Assembly: GCF_020215705.1 (NCBI RefSeq)
Contig: NZ_JAIWNB010000004.1
Location: 372,001-436,000, forward strand
Reading direction: 5' to 3'
DNA length: 64,000 nt
Source: Nonomuraea aurantiaca
GTDB taxonomy: Bacteria; Actinomycetota; Actinomycetes; Streptosporangiales; Streptosporangiaceae
Position 1 is the stretch's first letter. Each line of letters starts with the position of its first letter. Below the pieces are notes generated by a model that saw only the letters and a list, made by a program, of their open reading frames with translations, searched no databases and was not told where the DNA came from. Shown piece by piece: positions 42,586-55,886 of this stretch. The position numbers were made by a program, and so were the translations under genes.

Positions 42586-43772
42586 TCAGTCCTCCAGGGC
42601 GGCGAGTCCGGGCAGAGTCTTGCCCTCGAGATATTCCAGGCTCGCCCCACCACCGGTGGAAATGTGCGAGAAGCCGTCTTCTGGCAGGCCGAACTTCCGT
42701 ACGGCCGCCGCCGAGTCGCCACCGCCGACCACCGTCAGGGCGTCGGCCCCGATCAGCGCCTCGGCCACGGCCCGGGTGCCGCCGGAGAAGGCGTCGAACT
42801 CGAAGACGCCCATGGGGCCGTTCCAGAAGATGGTCTTGGCGTCGGCCAGCTTGCCCGCGAACAGCTCACGGGTCTTCGGACCGATGTCGAGCCCCTCGCG
42901 GTCGGCCGGGATCGCCGTGGCCTCGACCACGTCGTGCGGCGCGTCCTCGGCGAAGCCGGTCGCGGCCAACACGTCGACGGGCAGCACGAGGTCGACGCCG
43001 CGCTCGGCGGCCTCGTTGAGGAAGCCGCGCACCTGGTCGAGCTGGTCCTCCTGGAGCAGCGACTTGCCGACCTCATAGCCCTGGGCCTTGAGGAAGGTGT
43101 AGGCCATGCCGCCGCCGATCAGCAGCCGGTCGACCTTGGCCAGCAGGTTGGCGATGACGCCGAGCTTGTCGGAGACCTTGGCGCCGCCCAGCACCACCAC
43201 GTAGGGACGCTCGGTGTCCTCGGTGAGCCTCCTGAGCACCTCCAGCTCGGCCACGATGAGCTTGCCCGCCGCGTGCGGCAGCAGCCGGGGCACGTCGTAG
43301 ACGCTGGCGTGCTTGCGGTGGACCGCGCCGAAGCCGTCGCCGACGTAGAGCTCGGCGAGCCCCGCCAGCTTCTCGGCGAACGCGCCGCGCTCGGCCTCGT
43401 CCTTGGACTCCTCGCCCGCCTCGAACCGGAGGTTCTCCAGCAGGGCGATCTGGCCCTCCTCCAGCGCGTCGGCGACGCCCTGGGCGCTGTCACCGACCAC
43501 GTCGGTGGCGAAGGCCACGTCGTCGCCGAGCAGCTCGGAAAGGCGCTCGGCGACCGGCTTCAGCGAGAGGGCGGGGTTGGGCCGCCCCTTGGGGCGACCC
43601 AGATGAGCGCAGACGACGACCTTCGCGCCCGCGCCGGTCAGCGCCTTGATCGTCGGTACTGACGCGCGGATGCGGCCGTCGTCGGTGATCGTCTCACCGT
43701 CGAGGGGGACGTTGAGGTCGGCGCGCACGAGCACGCGCCGACCCTTCACATCGAGATCGTCGAGCGTACGCA

Positions 43773-43773
<1 letters not shown>
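42586..43773 (-). CDS. pgk: Phosphoglycerate kinase
   Basis: A 395-residue kinase that makes ATP from 1,3-bisphosphoglycerate. It has [27 protein letters not shown], the hinge sequence and the C-terminal nucleotide loop [13 protein letters not shown] with [15 protein letters not shown]. The ATG at 43771-43773 shares a base with the gap stop (TGATG), so the two are coupled. Confidence 0.97.
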
Positions 43774-44859
<1,086 letters not shown>

Positions 44860-44963
44860 TGACTCCCCTTACGGCGAATCCGCGATCCGGAGGCGTAATT
44901 TGCGAGCTTCGAGTAAAGTGCCCGACTCATCGGAGTAAGTTCCGGCATTCTCTGGGGGCTGAG

Positions 44964-45578
44964 ATGTCACAACCTAGGTCCGGCCTGCTGTCTGGCCTGG
45001 TCGTGGGTTTCGTAGCCACGCTCATCTGCGCCATCGCGCAAGCGGCGGCACTCCTCTACGGAGACCGCTTCATCCCGGCTGCCTTCCTGACCGCCGGCGA
45101 CGGCCTCTGGGCCATGACCACGATCGCCTTCGCCGCGGCGCTCCTCCTGTCCCTCCTGGTATGTCTGTTCAGGCCGGGCAGCCGGCTCCTGCCGTGGTGG
45201 TCGGCGCTCTGCGCGGTGGCGGCGGTGGCCCTGGGGTGGGCCACCGCCCGCGCGGCGAGCACTGGCGGCCGGCCCGACCTGAGCCTCGACCGCCTCGTGA
45301 CCAACTTCCCGGCCGAGCTGACCAGTCTCTGGCCCTCGCTGAAGGACTCGTGGGAGCCCTGGCTCCCGCTGGCGGTGGCGGCCTTGACGGCCTATTTCCT
45401 CGTACGGGTACGGGTAGGCCGCGTACGAGCCCGCCGAGCCTCCCTCACCCCACCGGAGGACGACCCGACCCCGGCCGAACCGGAATACCGGGCCCCCTTC
45501 GAACCCCTGCAAAGCCCCACCAACCCCTCACGCCCCACGGGCGACCTCTTCACGCCGAGAGACTCGGGCCGCGCCTGA
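44964..45578 (+). CDS. Hypothetical membrane protein
   Basis: A 204-residue protein with four probable helices (GLVVGFVATLICAIAQAAAL; MTTIAFAAALLLSLLVCLF; WWSALCAVAAVALGWATA; PWLPLAVAALTAYFLV) and a 45-residue Pro-rich cytoplasmic tail. No family motif is recognised. The ATG at 44964 is preceded by GGGGG. It is divergent from gap and I cannot assign a role; transport or envelope functions would be guesses. Confidence 0.75.
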   Translation: MSQPRSGLLSGLVVGFVATLICAIAQAAALLYGDRFIPAAFLTAGDGLWAMTTIAFAAALLLSLLVCLFRPGSRLLPWWSALCAVAAVALGWATARAASTGGRPDLSLDRLVTNFPAELTSLWPSLKDSWEPWLPLAVAALTAYFLVRVRVGRVRARRASLTPPEDDPTPAEPEYRAPFEPLQSPTNPSRPTGDLFTPRDSGRA

Positions 45579-45911
45579 GTCGGCTCACCGGCCCGATCCA
45601 CGGAGACCGGCCAAGCATGCGCACGTCACGGCGGGAAGTCCCCCCACCGGAGGAGCGTTCCCCTGGACAGGGCCCAGCCCACGACGGCGATCGGCGCCCA
45701 CCGTGCCGTGCCGTAACGCATGAACCGCCTTGACGGAAGGACACGCACGGCAGAGCACCACGGAGAGAACCCCGCTCGGGAAGCCCAGAACCCTCAGAAC
45801 AGTCCTGCCGCGAAGACCCTCCCGCAACGCACCCAGTCGCATACCCGCACTCACCTGCCGACAGACACCGATCCGCCGCCCGCACAGAGAACGCCGCACC
45901 GGCCCACCGCA
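45579..45911. other. Stretch without a supported gene
   Basis: About 330 bp between the membrane protein stop and the whiA terminator. Open frames on both strands lack ribosome binding sites and recognisable proteins. I see no tRNA-like structure or repeat; a small RNA cannot be excluded by eye. Confidence 0.5.
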
Positions 45912-45930
45912 CCGCGCGGAGGCCGCGCGG
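45912..45930. terminator. Hairpin downstream of whiA
   Basis: CCGCGCGG, loop AGG, CCGCGCGG: a perfect 8-bp stem 11 nt after the whiA stop on the minus strand. No U-tract follows, as is usual in high-GC actinobacteria. Confidence 0.7.
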
Positions 45931-45941
45931 AGAAGCGCCCC

Positions 45942-46922
45942 TCACTGGGCGAGCATGTCCACGGTGAGGTTGGCCTCGGTGTTGGGGATGCCCAGGTCGG
46001 TGGCGCGTTTGTCGGCCATCGCCAGCAGTCGCCGGATGCGTCCGGCGATCGCGTCCTTCGTCAGCGGCGGATCGGCGATCTGCCCCAGCTCCTCCAGGGA
46101 CGCCTGCTTGTGCTCCACCCGCAGCCGCCCCGCGATCACCAGGTGGTCGGGCGCCTCGTCGCCCAGGATCTCCAGCGCCCGCTGCACCCGCGCCCCCGCC
46201 GCCACCGCGGCCCGCGCCGAGCGGCGCAGGTTGGCGTCGTCGAAGTTGGCGAGCCGGTTGGCCGTGGCCCGCACCTCGCGGCGCATCCGGCGTTCTTCCC
46301 AGGCCAGCACGCTGTCGTGCGCGCCGAGCCGCGTCAGCAGCGCGCTGATGGCGTCGCCGTCGCGCACCACCACCCGGTCGACGCCCCGCACCTCCCGCGC
46401 CTTGGCGTGGATCTTGAGCCGCCGCGCCGACCCCACCAGCGCCAGCGCCGCCTCGGGCCCCGGGCAGGTGACCTCCAGCGACATGGAGCGCCCCGGCTCG
46501 GTCAGCGAGCCGTGCGCCAGGAACGCCCCGCGCCACGCGGCCTCGGCGTCGCAAGCGGCCCCCGCCACCACCTGACGAGGCAGGCCGCGGACCGGGCGCC
46601 CGTGGTTGTCGATGAGACCCGTCTGCCGGGCCAGCGCCTCGCCGTCGCGGTAGACGCGCACGACATAGCGTGAGCCCTTGCGCAGCCCGGCGGGTGCCAG
46701 CACGAGCACTTCGGCCTTGTGACCGAACACCTCCCCGATGTCCTTGATCAGCCGCCGTGCGGTGGCGTTGGTGTCGAGCTCCGCCTCGATCACGATGCGC
46801 CCGCCCACCAGGTGCAGCCCGCTGGCGAACCGCAACAGCGTCGACACCTCCGCCTTCCGGCAGCAAGGCTTCAGCACTGGCAGGCGGCTCAGCTCGTCCT
46901 TCACCACACCCGTCATCGCCAT
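45942..46922 (-). CDS. whiA: WhiA, sporulation regulator
   Basis: A 326-residue DNA-binding protein with an N-terminal homing-endonuclease-like (LAGLIDADG-derived) fold and a C-terminal helix-turn-helix ([20 protein letters not shown]). In Streptomyces it works with WhiB to switch aerial hyphae to septation; outside sporulating bacteria it affects division and chromosome segregation. The ATG at 46920-46922 has GGGAGGA about 10 nt upstream; a second ATG two codons later is possible. It closes the uvrC-rapZ-yvcK-whiA series. Confidence 0.96.
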   Translation of the reverse strand: MAMTGVVKDELSRLPVLKPCCRKAEVSTLLRFASGLHLVGGRIVIEAELDTNATARRLIKDIGEVFGHKAEVLVLAPAGLRKGSRYVVRVYRDGEALARQTGLIDNHGRPVRGLPRQVVAGAACDAEAAWRGAFLAHGSLTEPGRSMSLEVTCPGPEAALALVGSARRLKIHAKAREVRGVDRVVVRDGDAISALLTRLGAHDSVLAWEERRMRREVRATANRLANFDDANLRRSARAAVAAGARVQRALEILGDEAPDHLVIAGRLRVEHKQASLEELGQIADPPLTKDAIAGRIRRLLAMADKRATDLGIPNTEANLTVDMLAQ

Positions 46923-46993
46923 AAGCGTTAGTCCTCCCCCATTCAGACCGGCTCTCAGCAGTGTCTCGCACCTTTGCGCCGCGCCGACCAGGA

Positions 46994-48118
46994 TCAACGC
47001 TTCTGGAGGAAAATCTCGTCCAGGACGGAGGCAAGACGTCGTGAGTCATGCCGGGGGGAGCCGTCGGCGGCCGCGACGTCGGCCATGACGAGCCGCCCGC
47101 CGAGCGCGGTGGCGGCCTTCTCCAGAGCGTCGCGGTCGTCGACCACGCCGGTGTCGGCGAGCACGACGTCGACGCGCAGGCCGGGCGCGTGCTGCCGGAG
47201 CACCTCCAGGTGCTGCTGGGGTGAGAAGTCGTCGGTCTCGCCGGGCTGCGGCGCCAGGTTGAGCGTGACCAGCCGCTGGGCCTTCGACTCGTGCAGCGCC
47301 CGAGCCAGCTCGGGCACCTTGAGATGCGGTAACACGCTGGTGAACCACGACCCGGGCCCGAACACCAGCCAGTCGGCCTCCAGCACGGCGCGTACGGCCT
47401 CGGGCCGCGCCGGCGGGTCCTCCGGCACCAGCGAGATGGCCTGCACCCGGCCGGGGGTCAGCGCGCAGGCCACCTGCCCGCGTACGGTCGAGGTGACGCC
47501 GTCGAGCTCCACCTCGGCCACGATGTCCAGCGGCACCGACGCCATCGGCAGCACCCTGCCGTGGGCGCCGAGCAGCCGGCCCACCCAGTCGAGCCCCGCC
47601 ACGGGGTCGCCGAGCAGCTCCCACAGCGCCACGATGAGCAGGTTGCCGACGGCGTGGCCGTGCAGGTCGCCCTCACTGCGGAAGCGGTGCTGGACGACCT
47701 CGCTCCAGGTGCTCCCCCACTCGTCGTCGCCGCAGAGCGCGGCGAGCGCCATGCGCAGGTCACCGGGAGGGAGTACGCCCAGCTCGCGCCTGAGCCGCCC
47801 GCTGGAGCCGCCGTCGTCGGCGACCGTCACCACCGCGGTCAGCTCGCCCACCACGCCGCGCAGCGCCGACAGCGAGGCATAGAGCCCATGCCCCCCGCCC
47901 AGCGCCACCACCCGCGGCCGGTCATCCGGCACCGCGCCGCCTGCGACCCCGTCACTCAGCGCCGCCTCGCCTATGACCGCCTCACCCGACTCCGCCCGAG
48001 CTGCGACCGCCGCACCGGCTACGGCCGCCTCACCCGGCGCCGCCTCCGCTACGACCCCGTCGTCCGGCGCAGCAGCGCCCATGACCGCGTCAGCCTGGTC
48101 TTGGCCCTCATCGGTCAC
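46994..48118 (-). CDS. yvcK: YvcK/CofD-like gluconeogenesis factor
   Basis: A 374-residue protein of the YvcK family, which binds UDP-sugars and affects peptidoglycan synthesis and carbon use. Motifs are [18 protein letters not shown] and [18 protein letters not shown], and [14 protein letters not shown] later. The first 66 residues are an Ala/Glu/Asp-rich low-complexity extension encoded by degenerate repeats. The ATG at 48116-48118 overlaps the rapZ stop (ATGA), which supports this start even though the extension is not conserved in the family as I know it. Confidence 0.93.
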   Translation of the reverse strand: MTDEGQDQADAVMGAAAPDDGVVAEAAPGEAAVAGAAVAARAESGEAVIGEAALSDGVAGGAVPDDRPRVVALGGGHGLYASLSALRGVVGELTAVVTVADDGGSSGRLRRELGVLPPGDLRMALAALCGDDEWGSTWSEVVQHRFRSEGDLHGHAVGNLLIVALWELLGDPVAGLDWVGRLLGAHGRVLPMASVPLDIVAEVELDGVTSTVRGQVACALTPGRVQAISLVPEDPPARPEAVRAVLEADWLVFGPGSWFTSVLPHLKVPELARALHESKAQRLVTLNLAPQPGETDDFSPQQHLEVLRQHAPGLRVDVVLADTGVVDDRDALEKAATALGGRLVMADVAAADGSPRHDSRRLASVLDEIFLQKR

Positions 48119-48981
48119 TCCCGCCCCACATCCCGGTGGCTGACCTGGACTTCCATGCCGCGGTCACGCAGGCGGCCGGCGACCTGCTCGGCCATCGCCA
48201 CGCTGCGGTGCTTGCCACCCGTACAGCCCACCGCCAGCGTGGCGTAGCTCTTGCCCTCGCGCGCGTAACCGGCGGCGATCACCTGCAGGACCTCCTCGTA
48301 CGCGTCGAGGAACTCCTTGGCTCCCGGCTGGCCGAGCACGTAGTCGCGCACCGGCGCGTCGAGCCCGTTCATCGGCCGCAGATCCGGCACCCAGTGCGGG
48401 TTGGGCAGGAACCGGCAGTCGACCACGAGGTCGGCGTCGACCGGCAGGCCGTACTTGAAGCCGAACGAGACCACGTTGAGCCGCAGCCCCGGCCGGTCGT
48501 CACCGCCGAAGAAGTTGACGATCTTGTTGCGCAGCTCGTGCACGTTGAGCGAGGAGGTGTCGATCACCAGGTCGGCGTTGGCCCGCACCTCGCGCAGGAT
48601 GCCGCGCTCGCGGGCGATGCCGTCGACGAGCCGGCCCTCGCCCTGGAGCGGGTGGGGTCTGCGTACGTTCTCGAACCTGCGCACCAGCCCTTCGTCGCTG
48701 GCCTCCAGGAAGACCACGCGCACCCGCACACCGCGGCCCTCGAGCTCTTCGATGGCGGCGTTGAGGTCGCTGGTGAAGGCCAGGCTGCGCACGTCGACGA
48801 CGGCGGCCACCTTGTCGGCGGCCAGCTTGACCTTGCCCGCCTCCTCCGCCATGGCGAACAGCAGCCCCGGCGGCAGGTTGTCGATGACGAACCAGCCCAG
48901 GTCTTCCAACGCCTTGGCCGCGGTGCTGCGGCCCGCGCCTGACATGCCGGTGACGATGACGAACGCCGGCTCGGTGTTCAT
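48115..48981 (-). CDS. rapZ: RapZ/YvcJ family nucleotide-binding protein
   Basis: A 288-residue protein with an N-terminal Walker A loop (VTGMSGAGRSTAAKALEDLG), FVIDNLPPGLL, and the C-terminal domain ending in VGCTGGKHRSVAMAEQVA. In E. coli RapZ directs a small RNA to RNase E; in Gram-positives it is an NTP-hydrolysing protein whose role is less clear. It begins 22 nt after uvrC and overlaps yvcK by four bases. Confidence 0.95.
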   Translation of the reverse strand: MNTEPAFVIVTGMSGAGRSTAAKALEDLGWFVIDNLPPGLLFAMAEEAGKVKLAADKVAAVVDVRSLAFTSDLNAAIEELEGRGVRVRVVFLEASDEGLVRRFENVRRPHPLQGEGRLVDGIARERGILREVRANADLVIDTSSLNVHELRNKIVNFFGGDDRPGLRLNVVSFGFKYGLPVDADLVVDCRFLPNPHWVPDLRPMNGLDAPVRDYVLGQPGAKEFLDAYEEVLQVIAAGYAREGKSYATLAVGCTGGKHRSVAMAEQVAGRLRDRGMEVQVSHRDVGRE

Positions 48982-49003
48982 TGCCTCACTCCGTTCGGCG
49001 GGC

Positions 49004-50938
49004 TCACTGTCCCTCCCCCTTCAGCGTCGACGCGATCACCTCGGCGATGGCCGGGCCGATGCCGGGGACCTCGCACATCTCGGCGGCGGTGGCCTCGCGC
49101 AGCTTCTTCACGGAGCCGAAGTGTTTGAGCAGCGCCTGCCTGCGCGCCGGTCCGAGGCCGGGCACGGTGTCGAGCGCGCTCTCCTTCACGGTCTTGGACC
49201 TCTTAGCACGATGGTAGGTGATGGCGAACCTGTGTGCCTCGTCCCGCACGCGTTGCAGCAGGTAGAGGCCCTCACTGGAGCGCGGCAGGATCACCGGCTG
49301 ATCGTCGCCGGGCAGCCACACCTCTTCGAGCCGCTTGGCCAGGCCGCACACGGCGACGTCATCGATGCCGAGCTCGTCGAGCGCCCGCTGGGCGGCGGCC
49401 GCCTGAGGGCCCGCGCCGTCGACCACGACCAGGTTGGGCGGGTAGGCGAACTTGCGCGGCTTTCCGGTCTCCGGATCGATGGGCCCGTTGGGTCCGTCGG
49501 CGTCGTCGTCGGCCGCCAGCTCCCCGGTGGCCGAGCGCTCCTCCAGGTAGCGCCGGAAGCGCCGCTGGATGACCTCGTAGATGGAGGCGACGTCGCCTTC
49601 CTTGGTCCTGACGGCGAAGCGGCGGTATTCGCTCTTGCGGGCCAGGCCGTCCTCGAAGACCACCATCGACGCCACGACGTTCTCGCCCTGCAGGTGGGAG
49701 ACGTCGTAGCACTCGACGCGCAGCGGCACCTGGTCGAGGTCGAGCGCGTCGGCGATCTCCTGCAGCGCCTTGCTGCGGGTGGTCAGGTCGCCGGCCCGGC
49801 GGATCTTGTGCTGGGCGAGCGACTCCTTCGCGTTGCGCTCGACGGTCTCCATCAGCGACTTCTTGTCGCCGCGCTGCGGCACCCGGACCTCGACCCGGGC
49901 GCGGCGCTGCTCCGACAGCAGCTCGGTGATCGCCTCGTTGTCGGGCGGGAGCACGGGGACCAGGACCTCGCGGGGCATCGACTCGGCGCCCGCCTCGCCG
50001 TACATCTGCAGCAGGAACTGCTCGACCAGCTCACCCGGCGAGCTCTCCTCGACCTTGTCGACCACCCAGCCGCGCTGGCCGCGGATGCGGCCGCCACGCA
50101 CGTAGAAGACCTGGACGGCGGCTTCGAGGGGATCTTCGGCCAGCGCGATCACGTCGGCGTCGGTGCCCTCGCCGAGGACGACGGCCTGCTTCTCGAGCGC
50201 GCGCTGCAGCGCCTGGATGTCATCGCGGAGCCTGGCGGCCCGCTCGTATTCCTGCGCCGCGGCGGCCTCGCGCATGTCGCGCTCCAGCCGCTTGATGAAG
50301 CGGCCGGTGTTGCCGGCCATGAAGTCGCAGAAGTCTTCGGCCAGGGCCAGGTGCTCGTCCGGGGTGACCCGGCCCACACACGGCGCCGAGCACTTGTCGA
50401 TGTAGCCGAGCAGGCACGGCCGGCCGATCTGCCCGGCCCGCTTGAACACCCCCGCGCTGCACGTGCGGACGGGAAAGACGCGCAGCAGTAGATCGACGGT
50501 CTCGCGGATGGCCCAGGCGTGCGAGTAGGGGCCGAAGTAACGGGTGCCCTTGCGCTTGGCGCCCCGCATGACCTGCACACGCGGGAAGTCCTCGCCCATG
50601 GTGACGGCGAGGTAGGGGTAGGACTTGTCGTCGCGGTATTTGACGTTGAAGCGGGGGTCGAACTCCTTGATCCAGGAGTATTCGAGCTGCAGCGCCTCGA
50701 CCTCGGTGCCGACCACCGTCCAGTCGACGTCGGCGGCGGTGGTGAGCATGGTCTGGGTGCGCGGATGCAGCGCGGAGAAGTCGGCGAAGTAGGAGTTGAG
50801 CCGCTGCCGCAGGCTCTTGGCCTTGCCGACGTAGATCACCCGGCCATGCGCGTCCCTGAACCGGTAGACCCCCGGAGAGTCGGGAATGGAGCCCGACTGG
50901 GGGCGGAAACTCAGGGGACTGCGCGCTGATCTCGCCAC
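49004..50938 (-). CDS. uvrC: UvrC, excinuclease ABC subunit C
   Basis: A 644-residue dual-incision nuclease. The GIY-YIG domain starts [20 protein letters not shown], the UVR motif is near [17 protein letters not shown], the RNase H-like domain has [16 protein letters not shown], and the C-terminal helix-hairpin-helix pair is [17 protein letters not shown] with [14 protein letters not shown] prefer the GTG at 50936-50938, which lies 6 nt after TACTCT and fits a leaderless mRNA; a TTG or ATG seven codons upstream would fall inside the promoter. Confidence 0.97.
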   Translation of the reverse strand: MARSARSPLSFRPQSGSIPDSPGVYRFRDAHGRVIYVGKAKSLRQRLNSYFADFSALHPRTQTMLTTAADVDWTVVGTEVEALQLEYSWIKEFDPRFNVKYRDDKSYPYLAVTMGEDFPRVQVMRGAKRKGTRYFGPYSHAWAIRETVDLLLRVFPVRTCSAGVFKRAGQIGRPCLLGYIDKCSAPCVGRVTPDEHLALAEDFCDFMAGNTGRFIKRLERDMREAAAAQEYERAARLRDDIQALQRALEKQAVVLGEGTDADVIALAEDPLEAAVQVFYVRGGRIRGQRGWVVDKVEESSPGELVEQFLLQMYGEAGAESMPREVLVPVLPPDNEAITELLSEQRRARVEVRVPQRGDKKSLMETVERNAKESLAQHKIRRAGDLTTRSKALQEIADALDLDQVPLRVECYDVSHLQGENVVASMVVFEDGLARKSEYRRFAVRTKEGDVASIYEVIQRRFRRYLEERSATGELAADDDADGPNGPIDPETGKPRKFAYPPNLVVVDGAGPQAAAAQRALDELGIDDVAVCGLAKRLEEVWLPGDDQPVILPRSSEGLYLLQRVRDEAHRFAITYHRAKRSKTVKESALDTVPGLGPARRQALLKHFGSVKKLREATAAEMCEVPGIGPAIAEVIASTLKGEGQ

Positions 50939-50944
50939 GTTCAA

Positions 50945-50950
50945 AGAGTA
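50945..50950 (-). promoter_or_regulatory. -10 hexamer TACTCT for leaderless uvrC mRNA
   Basis: TACTCT on the minus strand is separated by 6 nt from the uvrC GTG; no ribosome binding site is present. Confidence 0.5.
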
Positions 50951-50972
50951 ACGGGCCACACCGACAAGGTGG

Positions 50973-51003
50973 CCCGCCGTACCAGGCGTCCTGGCACGGC
51001 GGG
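50973..51003. terminator. Terminator hairpin after the Rieske gene cluster
   Basis: Arms 50973-50986 and 50990-51003 pair at 13 of 14 positions with a 3-nt loop. It is 7 nt beyond the stop of the last Rieske gene and separates that group from the uvrC promoter. Confidence 0.85.
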
Positions 51004-51010
51004 CATGCGC

Positions 51011-51451
51011 CTAGGCGAGCGTGATCTGGTCTCCCTCAACCTTGATCTGCTTCTCGGGAAGCGGCTTCTTGGCCGGTCCGGCGGTGACGGATCCGTCGTC
51101 GATCTTGAACTTGCTGCCGTGGCACGGGCAGTCGATCATCCCGTTCGCGACGCCGCCGACCGTACAGCCCTGGTGGGTGCAGATCGCGCTGAACGCCTTG
51201 AACTCGCCCGACTTGGGCTGCACCACCACCACCTTCTGCTCCTTGAAGACCGTCCCCCCACCGACGGGGATGTCGGAGGTCTTCGCCAATGCGCCACCCG
51301 CGGCCGCCGGAGCACTCGACTGCGTCGTGGCGGTCGAGGTCTGCGCGCCGCTCGCGGCGTCGTTACTGCCACACGCGGTCAGCGCCAGTGTCAGGCCACC
51401 CGCGCCCACACCGGCGATCATCGCTCTGCGACTCTGAAAGTCATCTCCCAT
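51011..51451 (-). CDS. Rieske [2Fe-2S] lipoprotein, paralog 1
   Basis: A 146-residue exported protein. The N-terminus has a twin-arginine-like SRRAMIAGV, a hydrophobic stretch and a lipobox LTAC, so it should be a Tat-exported lipoprotein. A Ser/Thr/Ala linker leads to a Rieske domain with CTHQGCTV and CPCHGSKF (C-x-H-x2-C, C-x-C-H). The ATG at 51449-51451 follows GGTGAG. It is the last of three tandem paralogs. It likely moves electrons at the outer face of the membrane; no partner oxidase or dehydrogenase is adjacent. Confidence 0.9.
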   Translation of the reverse strand: MGDDFQSRRAMIAGVGAGGLTLALTACGSNDAASGAQTSTATTQSSAPAAAGGALAKTSDIPVGGGTVFKEQKVVVVQPKSGEFKAFSAICTHQGCTVGGVANGMIDCPCHGSKFKIDDGSVTAGPAKKPLPEKQIKVEGDQITLA

Positions 51452-51495
51452 GAGCTCACCCAACCGCACACAGGTGAGAAATTCATGAGGACCCG

Positions 51496-51948
51496 CTAGG
51501 CGAGCGTGATCTTGCCGTCGCTGACCTTGATCTTCTTCTCCGCGAGCGGCTTGGAAGCCGGGCCACCTGCGACGGAACCGTCCGAGATCTTGAACTTGCT
51601 CCCGTGGCACGGGCAGTTGATGGTGCCGTCAGCGACCTCGTCGACCGTGCATCCCTGATGGGTGCAGATCGCCGTGAACGCCTTGAACTCCCCCTCCGTC
51701 GGCTGGGTGACGACCACCTTCTGGCTCTCGAAGACCTTCCCGCCCCCGCTGGGGATGTCGCCGGTTTCGGCGAGCGCCTTGCCGGCGGCTTTCTTCTTCT
51801 TCGGGGCCGCGGACGACGGCTCGTCGGCCGGGGGTGCCTCACTCGGTTGGGCCGTCGGCGAGCCGTAGCTCGCACAAGCGGTCATCACCACTGCGAGCCC
51901 GGCGCCTCCGGCCCCGAGCACCACCGCCCGGCGCGTCGTTTCGGTCAT
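51496..51948 (-). CDS. Rieske [2Fe-2S] lipoprotein, paralog 2
   Basis: A 150-residue protein with the start TTRRAVVLGAGGAGLAVVMT, lipobox MTAC, a long Pro/Ser/Lys linker (PPADEPSSAAPKKKKAAGK) and a Rieske domain with CTHQGCTV and CPCHGSKF. The ATG at 51946-51948 has GGGAGG upstream. Its Rieske domain is nearly the same as that of paralog 1 over long stretches, while the linkers differ, pointing to a tandem duplication followed by linker divergence. Confidence 0.9.
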   Translation of the reverse strand: MTETTRRAVVLGAGGAGLAVVMTACASYGSPTAQPSEAPPADEPSSAAPKKKKAAGKALAETGDIPSGGGKVFESQKVVVTQPTEGEFKAFTAICTHQGCTVDEVADGTINCPCHGSKFKISDGSVAGGPASKPLAEKKIKVSDGKITLA

Positions 51949-52052
51949 GGTGCGTCCTCCCAGGTCTAGTTCTCACTTCAGGTACGGCCAGCGCCCTCGC
52001 GCCGGTTCAGCGTGCCGTACGCCAATCCTGGGAACCACGCAGAATTACCTGT

Positions 52053-52478
52053 TCACGCCACCACGACGCCGTCACCCACGACCTTGATCTGATAGGCCAC
52101 GAGCGGCGCGGTCGCCGGGCCCTTGAGCGCCTTGCCGCTGTCGGCGGCGAACTCGCTGCCGTGGCACCCGCACGTGATCACGTTCTCCTCGGGCGAGCCG
52201 ACGGTGCAGCCTTTGTGCGTGCAGACCGCGCTGAAGGCCTTGAAGACGCCCTTCGCCGGCTGGGTGACCACGATCTTGTACTTCTCCACCAGGACGCCCC
52301 CGCCCACGGGAACGTCCGCGGTCTTGGCGAGCTCCTGCCCCTTGATCCCGGCCGGCTCCACGCTGGCGCCGCCGCCGCACCCCGCGACCGCGAGACCGCA
52401 CGCCGCCAGTCCGGCCGCGCCCAGCGCCTCGCGACGCCCGATTCCGGGCATGGCGCTGCCCAGCTCCGTAATCCCCAT
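52053..52478 (-). CDS. Rieske [2Fe-2S] lipoprotein, paralog 3
   Basis: A 141-residue protein, more divergent than its two neighbours. The signal region has GIGRREALGAAGLAACGLAV and the lipobox VAGC. The Rieske ligands are CTHKGCTV and CGCHGSEF, with Gly replacing the Pro of CPCH. The ATG at 52476-52478 follows AAGGG. The 104-bp gap to paralog 2 suggests a separate promoter or a loose operon. Confidence 0.88.
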   Translation of the reverse strand: MGITELGSAMPGIGRREALGAAGLAACGLAVAGCGGGASVEPAGIKGQELAKTADVPVGGGVLVEKYKIVVTQPAKGVFKAFSAVCTHKGCTVGSPEENVITCGCHGSEFAADSGKALKGPATAPLVAYQIKVVGDGVVVA

Positions 52479-52776
52479 GGTGCCGACCCTTCCCCGTGGC
52501 CACTGACCCCCTGCAGGCCAGGCCGCTATCGTCGGGTCAACTTTATTGCCGGCACCCCTCGGTCCCCCCTCCGGGTCATCCGGCGAGGCCGCGGATCCCG
52601 AGCCACCGAGCATCTCCCGACGTAGACCCCGCGGTCCCGCCCGGCCGCTGACACCCGGCCGTTAAACGCCCGCCCGGCACCCTATGACGCCCTTTCAAGG
52701 ATCCGCGTGCCCTCAGCCCCGGCCACTACCTGGCCGCGCCCCGACGGTGCCGACGGACACGGCCGGTCCCAGGGGG
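52479..52776. other. Gap between the Rieske cluster and uvrA
   Basis: About 350 bp lie between the third Rieske gene and the uvrA stop. Apart from the uvrA terminator (52777-52806) I see only a possible minus-strand -35 (TTGACC near 52540) and no supported gene. Confidence 0.5.
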
Positions 52777-52806
52777 TTCTGTACGGCGGCCACCCGCCGC
52801 ACAGAA
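52777..52806 (-). terminator. uvrA terminator
   Basis: Arms 52777-52789 and 52794-52806 form a 13-bp stem with one G-U pair and a 4-nt loop, 22 nt after the uvrA stop. Confidence 0.85.
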
Positions 52807-52828
52807 AGGCCCCTTCAGAAGAACAACC

Positions 52829-55669
<2,841 letters not shown>

Positions 55670-55886
55670 GGCGATCCCGGATGTCGAAAGGCGGATAGGT
55701 CCACGGGGGATGGTAGACGGGGGCTCCGACAATTTCGGCGGCCCGCTCGTCGAACCCCGAAAATCCGTCGCTACCAGGTTACGGCCTACTCCCACCCCTG
55801 CAGGTGGCCTTTACTTGTCAACCGCTTGACCAGCTATTTTATGCCCCCAGCAGCCCTCGCAACCACCGGATGATGAAATATCCGGC

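Noticed and set aside
45585..45899. Open frame of about 100 codons on the minus strand between the membrane protein gene and whiA
   Set aside because: Arg/Gly/Leu-rich with no family resemblance, no ribosome binding site, and placed beyond the whiA terminator.
55690..55800. LexA/SOS box upstream of uvrA
   Set aside because: Only half-site-like GAAC and TTCG sequences occur; no GAAC-N4-GTTC arrangement is present.
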